Source of the DNA: Chitinophagaceae bacterium
GTDB lineage: Bacteria; Bacteroidota; Bacteroidia; Chitinophagales; Chitinophagaceae
NCBI GenBank assembly: GCA_947472635.1
Contig: CANJDY010000043.1
Location: forward strand, 1-12,122
Length of the DNA stretch: 12,122 nucleotides
Reading direction: 5' to 3'
Shown: positions 7,465 to 12,122 of the stretch, one piece after another
How the letters are laid out: every line of letters begins with the position of its first letter
Numbering within the stretch: position 1 is the stretch's first letter
Position numbers and translations under genes: made by a program
Notes under the pieces: model-generated
Database searches by the model: none
Seen by the model: the letters and a program-made list of their open reading frames with translations, nothing else
What the model was told of the DNA's origin: nothing

Positions 7465-7493
7465 TTGCAACATAGTTACAATTTATAACTTTG
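7465..7493 (+). promoter_or_regulatory. Bacteroidota-type promoter upstream of the small protein/TonB receptor genes
   Basis: TTG at 7465-7467 and TAACTTTG at 7486-7493 are 18 bases apart, a full match to the -33/-7 pattern. It shares the exact 14-mer AATTTATAACTTTG with the thiolase promoter. Predicted initiation is near 7498-7501. The -7 box overlaps the only plausible start codon (TTG, 7491) of the following small gene, which creates a conflict discussed in the findings. Confidence 0.5.
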
Positions 7494-7832
7494 TTTAAAA
7501 ACAACCTCATATCAAAAATTGCTGCCCTTCTGCTCCTATTGCTTTTTGTAGTGGGGAATGCACCCATACAATTATTGCATGATGCATTCGCCAATCACAA
7601 AGATTATTCGAATGGTATATTGGCAAGCAGCGATAATCCTCAAGTAGTACAAGAGGGAATTCATTGTCAGTGCGACCATTTTGTTATTGAATCGGCCTTC
7701 GCCATTCCAGCTGGCAATTTGCATTTGCAGCTACCCATTGTAGTTGCTGGATTTTCTTCTTCGCTTGCAAGTATTCTGTTTACTCAGCGCCCATCTTTCT
7801 TTTCGCTGAGGGGGCCTCCCGTAAATGCTTAG
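7491..7832 (+). CDS. Small secreted protein with HCQCDH motif, upstream partner of the TonB receptor
   Basis: This 113-residue protein has no experimentally named function that I can recall. The only usual start codon in frame near the N-terminus is TTG at 7491; an in-frame stop lies at 7473-7475. The start gives MFKNNLISKIAALLLLLLFVVGNA, a signal peptide with lysines followed by a leucine-rich core, so export is predicted. The mature part includes a His-Lys-Asp patch (about 36-38), HCQCDH at 58-63 and a C-terminal FFSLRGPP at 103-110. From memory, small secreted Bacteroidota proteins ending in a similar RGPP motif often precede TonB-dependent receptor genes, which fits the receptor starting 62 bases downstream. 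The clustered His and Cys residues could bind a metal, but that is inference. The -7 promoter box overlaps the TTG, so the true start remains uncertain. Confidence 0.7.
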   Translation: MFKNNLISKIAALLLLLLFVVGNAPIQLLHDAFANHKDYSNGILASSDNPQVVQEGIHCQCDHFVIESAFAIPAGNLHLQLPIVVAGFSSSLASILFTQRPSFFSLRGPPVNA

Positions 7833-7894
7833 TTTTTTACCCTCACATGTCGAGGTGGTTTCTTTTATTTTCGGTCCATTTTCAATTTACCATA

Positions 7895-10321
7895 ATGAAA
7901 TTATTTCAAGGTTTATTCATCCTTGCTTTACTATGTTTTACAACAGTTCCTGCTACAGCAAAAGGGTTAATTTCTGTTAGTGTGATGCACGATTTATTAA
8001 AAGTGAATTTTTCAGGCACCATAACAGATGCCAAAACCAATGCACCCATGCCAGGCGTTTCTGTTTATCTGGCAGATATCAAAACCGGGGCGATTACCAA
8101 TGCTGCTGGGTATTTCGAAATCAATGGTCTTGCTATTGGAAGGCATCTGGTGGAAATATCTCATGTGGGTTATACCACCATTGTCGACAATATTAATTTA
8201 CTCATCGATACAAAAAAAGAGTATTTTCTTTTCGAATCGGTGGTGGAAAATAATGCAGTAATTGTAACAGGGGTAAGTGGCGCCACGCAATTAAAAAAAG
8301 TACCTTTTCAAGTAGCTGTACTAAGAAAGCAAGATCTGGCGCAAACCGCTTCGAGTAATATCATTGAGGCACTAGCCAAGCGGCCTGGTGTATCGAGTAT
8401 GTCAACAGGTCCGGCCATCTCAAAACCGGTGATACGTGGATTGGGGTATAATCGGGTATTGACCATTAACGATGGAGTTCGCCAAGAAGGTCAGCAATGG
8501 GGGGATGAGCATGGAATTGAAATTGATGAATCCAGTGTAAATAAAGTGGAAATTTTGAAAGGTCCCGCATCGCTTATTTACGGCAGTGATGCAATGGCTG
8601 GCGTAATTAATATTATCACCAATGTGCCAGTCGAAAACAATACGGTGAAGGCGAATATATTTACCAATTACCAGACTAACAATCATGCAAGAACGCTGAA
8701 TGCAAATATCGCTGGAAATTTACAAGGTATTAACTGGAATGTGTATGGTTCTACATTGGCAGCTGCCGATTATCAGAACAAATATGATGGGAAAGTTTTT
8801 AATTCAAAATACAATCAAAATAATTACGGAGGCTATGCCGGATACAATGGTAGCTGGGGATTCAGTCATTTATTATTCAGTAGTTTTAATTTAAAAGCAG
8901 GGTTGGTAGAGGGCGAAAGGGACGCTCAAGGATATTTTATAAAACCGATTGTTGGTGGCGGTGAAGCAAGGGCTTCAGCGGAAGACTTTAGTAGTACCAA
9001 TTCTCAAATCCCCTATCAAAACATAAGACATAATAAATTGGCGCTGGATAACAGCATTCAACTAGGAAAAAATCGATTGACTTTCAATATTGGCTATCAG
9101 CAAAATCAGCGACAGGAATTTGGTAATGTAGATAATCCTAAGGAAAACGCCCTCTACTTCGATTTAAAAACCATTACTTATACCGCACAATTTCATTACA
9201 AGGAAATCAATGGCTGGACCACATCCATTGGGATTAATGGGATGGACCAAAAAAATGCTAATAAAGGAATGGAACAGTTAATACCAGATTATCATTTGTT
9301 TGATATAGGTACTTATTTTTTCACAAAAAAAACAATTCATAAAGTAACAGTAAGTGGTGGTACTCGTTATGACAATCGCAGTATTCAGTCGAAAGATTTA
9401 TTAGACGGAATCAATGTAAAGGGTGCTGGCTTTCATACATCTTTTGGTAATTTCTCCGGGAGTGTGGGAATGGCCGCTGAATTAACAAGTCAGCTGGTTT
9501 TTAAATTAAATCTAGCAAGGGGTTTTAGGGCGCCTAGTATATCCGAACTTGCTTCCAACGGGGCACATGAAGGTACCATTCGTTACGAATATGGGGATGC
9601 ACATTTAAAAAGTGAAACTAGTACGCAATTGGATGCCAGCGTTGATTTTAATACCGAACATATTTCGGTAGGAGTTGCTGCTTATAATAATAGCTTTCAA
9701 AATTTTATTTTTTATAGAAAATTGCAGGCTATCAGGGGTGGAGACTCAATAGTGAATGTGAATGGAAAAATGTTGGATGCATTTAAATTTGATCAACGAA
9801 AAGCCAGTCTCTATGGATTGGAAGCTTCTATCGATATTCATCCCCATCCATTGGATTGGTTGCATATTCAAAATGTATTTTCGTTGGTTACCGGACGTTT
9901 GAGTGAGGCCGTTTCGGGTTCAAATTTTTTACCATTTATTCCCGCACCACGTTTAATTACCGAATGCAGAGTCGATGTTAAAAAATACAAGAAAGCTATT
10001 CGAAATTTTTACATGAAACTTGAATTAGATAATACATTTGCTCAGAAAAACATTTTTTCTGCCTACAATACAGAAACAGCAACTGCTGCCTATACCTTAC
10101 TAAATACAGCATTAGGAGCCGACTTCGTTTCCAATAAAGGCGTTACTTTATTTACCCTAAATTTGGTGGGGAGCAATCTAGGAGATGTAGCATATCAAAA
10201 TCATTTGAGCCGATTAAAATATGCCTCCGAAAATAGGGTTACCGGCAGAATGGGGGTATTTAATATGGGGCGCAATTTTAGTGTAAAAGTTACTATTCCA
10301 TTAAACTTTATAGTAAAATGA
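7895..10321 (+). CDS. TonB-dependent outer-membrane receptor with carboxypeptidase-D-like N-terminal domain
   Basis: I chose the ATG at 7895 (808 residues) because it begins a clean signal peptide, MKLFQGLFILALLCFTTVPATA. An in-frame ATG at 7847 would add 16 residues ahead of it. After the signal come a carboxypeptidase-D regulatory-like beta sandwich (about 39-118, starting FSGTITDAKTNAPMPGVSV), a TonB-box-like segment AVIVTG (121-126), and the plug domain (about 135-245, with RPGVSS, IRGLGYNRV, VEILKGPASLIYGSDAMAGVINI). The 22-strand barrel follows to the C-terminus (FSVKVTIPLNFIVK). The family imports large or scarce ligands across the outer membrane with TonB energy. The lack of an adjacent SusD-like gene argues against a glycan SusC system, and the size and plug resemble siderophore or metal receptors. 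The plug loop QWGDEHGIEID (201-211) is rich in possible metal-binding side chains. The exact ligand is unknown. It likely shares a transcript with the small gene upstream. Confidence 0.93.
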   Translation: MKLFQGLFILALLCFTTVPATAKGLISVSVMHDLLKVNFSGTITDAKTNAPMPGVSVYLADIKTGAITNAAGYFEINGLAIGRHLVEISHVGYTTIVDNINLLIDTKKEYFLFESVVENNAVIVTGVSGATQLKKVPFQVAVLRKQDLAQTASSNIIEALAKRPGVSSMSTGPAISKPVIRGLGYNRVLTINDGVRQEGQQWGDEHGIEIDESSVNKVEILKGPASLIYGSDAMAGVINIITNVPVENNTVKANIFTNYQTNNHARTLNANIAGNLQGINWNVYGSTLAAADYQNKYDGKVFNSKYNQNNYGGYAGYNGSWGFSHLLFSSFNLKAGLVEGERDAQGYFIKPIVGGGEARASAEDFSSTNSQIPYQNIRHNKLALDNSIQLGKNRLTFNIGYQQNQRQEFGNVDNPKENALYFDLKTITYTAQFHYKEINGWTTSIGINGMDQKNANKGMEQLIPDYHLFDIGTYFFTKKTIHKVTVSGGTRYDNRSIQSKDLLDGINVKGAGFHTSFGNFSGSVGMAAELTSQLVFKLNLARGFRAPSISELASNGAHEGTIRYEYGDAHLKSETSTQLDASVDFNTEHISVGVAAYNNSFQNFIFYRKLQAIRGGDSIVNVNGKMLDAFKFDQRKASLYGLEASIDIHPHPLDWLHIQNVFSLVTGRLSEAVSGSNFLPFIPAPRLITECRVDVKKYKKAIRNFYMKLELDNTFAQKNIFSAYNTETATAAYTLLNTALGADFVSNKGVTLFTLNLVGSNLGDVAYQNHLSRLKYASENRVTGRMGVFNMGRNFSVKVTIPLNFIVK

Positions 10322-10335
10322 AAATTGAGTAGTTA

Positions 10336-10355
10336 CTCCTTTTGTCAGAAAGGAG
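10336..10355. other. Perfect 7-bp hairpin holding an AGGAGG sequence
   Basis: CTCCTTT (10336-10342) and AAAGGAG (10349-10355) form a perfect seven-pair stem with a six-base loop, 14 bases after the TonB receptor stop codon. No T-run follows on the plus strand, so it is not a standard intrinsic terminator. It could be a weak terminator or 3'-end stabiliser for the receptor mRNA. The right arm includes a full Shine-Dalgarno-like AAAGGAGG that serves no start codon of a real ORF. Confidence 0.4.
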
Positions 10356-10429
10356 GAATTGACTGGCTAAACAAATTTTTACCAATCTAAGCAGTTAACT
10401 TGCAGTCTTTAATTATCAATTAGATTACT

Positions 10430-11056
10430 ATGTATTTTAAAAAAATAGGTATTATTTTCTTTGTCAGCTGCTGCTCATTGCATGCTTTGGCGCAAAATGC
10501 GGATATTAATCTATTGAAATCAATCAATCAATCGGAAACTAGTTTTAAAAATAATTTCTTTAAGGGAACCGCAGAAAGTGTAACAATTTTCAATATTGCA
10601 GCTCCGGTGGGCTTGCTTACTGCTGGTTTAATCCACCATGATAAGCAATTGCAAAAAGAGGCGCTTTATGTAGCAGGAGGGTTTGTCGTATCGAGCATTG
10701 TTACCCAGGGCATGAAGCGAATTATACAACGTGATAGACCTTTTGAAACGTATCCTTTTATAGTAAAGAGAGATGTAGGAGGTAGCTATTCTTTTCCTTC
10801 TGGGCATACTTCTGCTGCTTTTTGTACGGCCACTTCCCTTAGTTTGCTTTTCCCAAAATGGTATGTAATAGTTCCTTCTTATTTGTACGCTGCTACCGTA
10901 GGCTATGCAAGAATGTACCAAGGAGTTCATTATCCTTCAGATGTGCTGGCAGGAGCAGTAGTAGGAGCAGGGAGTGCCTGGCTATCTTATAAAGCGGAAA
11001 AATGGATGGATAAAAAATATCATCCAAATAAAAAACCAACTCCCGCTTTGTTATGA
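10430..11056 (+). CDS. PAP2-family lipid phosphatase with complete catalytic motifs
   Basis: This 208-residue protein has a signal peptide (about 1-22, ending ALAQ) and several hydrophobic segments, so the active site is predicted on the periplasmic side. All three PAP2 (Pfam PF01569) motifs are intact. Motif 1 is K96-x6-R103-P104, in KRIIQRDRP. Motif 2 is PSGH at 123-126. Motif 3 is R161-x5-H167-x3-D171, in ARMYQGVHYPSD. His167 would be the nucleophile, His126 the acid/base, and Lys96, Arg103 and Arg161 bind phosphate. Family members remove phosphate from phosphatidate, phosphatidylglycerol phosphate, undecaprenyl pyrophosphate or lipid A, and the substrate cannot be read from these motifs. 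The gene overlaps the next PAP2 gene by four bases (ATGA), so the two are almost certainly translated together. The start is the first ATG, directly ahead of the signal peptide. A degenerate TAACTTGC lies 26 bases upstream, but I do not call a promoter from it. Confidence 0.92.
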   Translation: MYFKKIGIIFFVSCCSLHALAQNADINLLKSINQSETSFKNNFFKGTAESVTIFNIAAPVGLLTAGLIHHDKQLQKEALYVAGGFVVSSIVTQGMKRIIQRDRPFETYPFIVKRDVGGSYSFPSGHTSAAFCTATSLSLLFPKWYVIVPSYLYAATVGYARMYQGVHYPSDVLAGAVVGAGSAWLSYKAEKWMDKKYHPNKKPTPALL

Positions 11057-11991
11057 TAAAGAAATGTGTTGGTCTGCTAATTATGCTGCTTCCTTTTTTC
11101 GTTGGCGCTCAAGCCATAGTGGATACAATTCCCGTTGCTCGAAACAGTATTTTCTCGCTTTCAAAGCAGCCCATCTATTTTGAAAAGGGCGGTGATTCTT
11201 TTACCTGTAAAAAACCTAGAACATTCGATTTCGTTACCCATATACCAGCGGATGCAATCGGTTATATTGGGCATTCTTTCAAAAAGGAGAATTTATGTAA
11301 ATTGGGTGTTGTAGCGGCCTCTACTGGATTGTTGCTGTTACTTGACCAACGCATTACAAACGGTGTTCAAAGCTTTGGAAATAACCATGGTATTGCTGGG
11401 AGGGAGTCACTGGCTCCATTGATACAGGTAAAGCTATTTGGTAAAAATACTATTTTAATGAAGTGGCCCAAAAATATCAATACTGCATTTTATAATTTGG
11501 GACAAGGGTCATCGGTAGTTTATATGGCTGCAGGTTTTCTCATTGCAGGTAAAATCAAAAAAGATCCAAGGGCATTACAAACGGCCAGCCAGCTGGTGGA
11601 ATCATTTCTGGCGCTTGGGGTAGGTACCCAATTAATTAAATATAGTACTGGAAGGGAAAACCCTTCGGATGCAACGGTGGCGGGTGGACGCTGGAGACCA
11701 TTCCCAACAATGAGTAATTTTCAAAATCATAAGCCGGTTTATGATGCCTTTCCATCAGGCCATCTGGCAACTTTTGTAAGTGCCATTACCATCGTGTCTG
11801 AAAATTATCCCCGAAAACGCTGGATAAAGCCTCTCGGCTATAGCATAGCAGGATTATTAAGCCTTTCCATGGTCAACAATGGTGTACATTGGGCTTCTGA
11901 TTTTCCACTGGGCTTTGCCATAGGATATGGCTATGGTAAATACATCGCTAAAAGGAATAAACATGTATTGCATAGTCCTGCTAATTTATAA
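11053..11991 (+). CDS. PAP2-family protein with two altered phosphate-binding positions
   Basis: This 312-residue protein has a signal peptide (about 1-21, ending VGAQA), an N-terminal region of about 150 residues outside the core motifs, and a C-terminal PAP2 domain. Motif 2 is intact (FPSGH, 233-237), and the nucleophilic His279 and Asp283 of motif 3 are present in NNGVHWASD. Two positions differ from the family: motif 1 reads K196-x6-N203-P204 (KYSTGRENP) where RP is expected, and motif 3 has Met273 where the conserved Arg should be (SMVNNGVH). Arg201, two residues earlier, might partly replace the motif 1 arginine. The enzyme could have weak or altered activity, a different substrate, or act as a partner of the intact PAP2 protein encoded immediately upstream. 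The ATG at 11053 overlaps the upstream stop codon in ATGA, which supports translational coupling. No terminator was seen after it. Confidence 0.88.
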   Translation: MIKKCVGLLIMLLPFFVGAQAIVDTIPVARNSIFSLSKQPIYFEKGGDSFTCKKPRTFDFVTHIPADAIGYIGHSFKKENLCKLGVVAASTGLLLLLDQRITNGVQSFGNNHGIAGRESLAPLIQVKLFGKNTILMKWPKNINTAFYNLGQGSSVVYMAAGFLIAGKIKKDPRALQTASQLVESFLALGVGTQLIKYSTGRENPSDATVAGGRWRPFPTMSNFQNHKPVYDAFPSGHLATFVSAITIVSENYPRKRWIKPLGYSIAGLLSLSMVNNGVHWASDFPLGFAIGYGYGKYIAKRNKHVLHSPANL

Positions 11992-12036
11992 GGTGGAATT
12001 GATACATTGAAGCAATTTGTGGTGTAATTTCAGTGC

Positions 12037-12122
12037 ATGTTAGAAATATCCATCAATACCCCCGCTTTACTTTTTCCGGCTATCACCTTGTTGATGCTGG
12101 CCTATACCAATCGTTTTTTATC
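12037..12122 (+). CDS. DUF2721 family membrane protein (5' fragment, cut by window edge)
   Basis: An ATG at 12037 opens 28 complete codons to the window edge. The translation begins MLEISINTPALLFPAI and continues into a hydrophobic segment ending in LAYTNRFL. That pattern (TPALLFPAI, then LLxLAYTNRFL) is characteristic of the N-terminus of DUF2721 proteins (Pfam PF11026), small integral membrane proteins of unknown function. The rest of the gene lies beyond the window. It starts 45 bases after the second PAP2 gene on the same strand, so it could belong to that transcript, but no functional link is known. The family call rests on a short stretch recognised from memory. Confidence 0.7.
   Translation, partial: MLEISINTPALLFPAITLLMLAYTNRFL

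Noticed and set aside
7847..7894. Upstream start of the TonB receptor adding 16 residues
   Set aside because: It would put a second hydrophobic segment ahead of an already complete signal peptide. The ATG at 7895 gives a standard signal, although the longer form is not excluded.
8420..8894. Short open frames within the TonB receptor on both strands
   Set aside because: They overlap conserved plug and early barrel coding sequence in other frames, and their translations look like frame shadows with no domain pattern.
7847..10321. Interpreting the receptor as a SusC glycan importer
   Set aside because: No SusD-like lipoprotein gene is adjacent, the protein is shorter than usual SusC proteins, and its plug resembles siderophore or metal receptors.
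10628..10930. 100-codon minus-strand open frame opposite the first PAP2 gene
   Set aside because: It is antisense to all three intact PAP2 motifs and its translation has no protein-like features.

Overview
The window looks like a chromosomal segment from a Bacteroidota bacterium, probably of the Chitinophagaceae type (genus not determinable). The reasons are an AT-rich composition, upstream TAnnTTTG boxes of the Bacteroidota -7 type, almost no usable Shine-Dalgarno sequences before the genes, a type IX secretion (T9SS) sorting tail, and a TonB-dependent receptor with a carboxypeptidase-D-like N-terminal domain. No rRNA, tRNA, CRISPR array, insertion sequence or phage gene was seen, and no gene-free stretch exceeds 300 bases.

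Layout. Bases 1-1894 lie on the minus strand: a TerC-family membrane protein cut by the left edge, and pyrD, the quinone-linked dihydroorotate dehydrogenase. From 1895 a divergent promoter region leads on the plus strand to a thiolase (2033-3211). A DUF1800/DUF1501 gene pair follows (3355-6747). The DUF1501 partner has both a twin-arginine signal and a T9SS tail, while the DUF1800 partner has no visible export signal. Convergent to this pair is a minus-strand lipoprotein (6820-7395) that combines an adhesin-like beta domain with a single c-type heme motif.

From 7465 the plus strand resumes with a strong-looking promoter, a small secreted protein carrying an HCQCDH motif, and a TonB-dependent receptor (7895-10321). 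These two probably form an uptake unit of unknown substrate. Next come two PAP2-family phosphatases overlapping by four bases (10430-11991). The first has all the catalytic motifs. The second keeps the catalytic histidines but has lost two phosphate-binding arginines. The window ends in the start of a DUF2721 membrane protein.

How the genes relate. pyrD (pyrimidine synthesis), the thiolase (acyl-CoA metabolism) and terC are ordinary single-gene functions with no clear link to one another. The accessory content is almost all cell-envelope: exported DUF1800/DUF1501, a heme lipoprotein, an outer-membrane receptor with a small partner, and a PAP2 pair likely acting on lipid or isoprenoid phosphates at the periplasmic face. 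The points most worth following are the export asymmetry of DUF1800/DUF1501, the small protein beside the receptor, and the degenerate second PAP2 enzyme.
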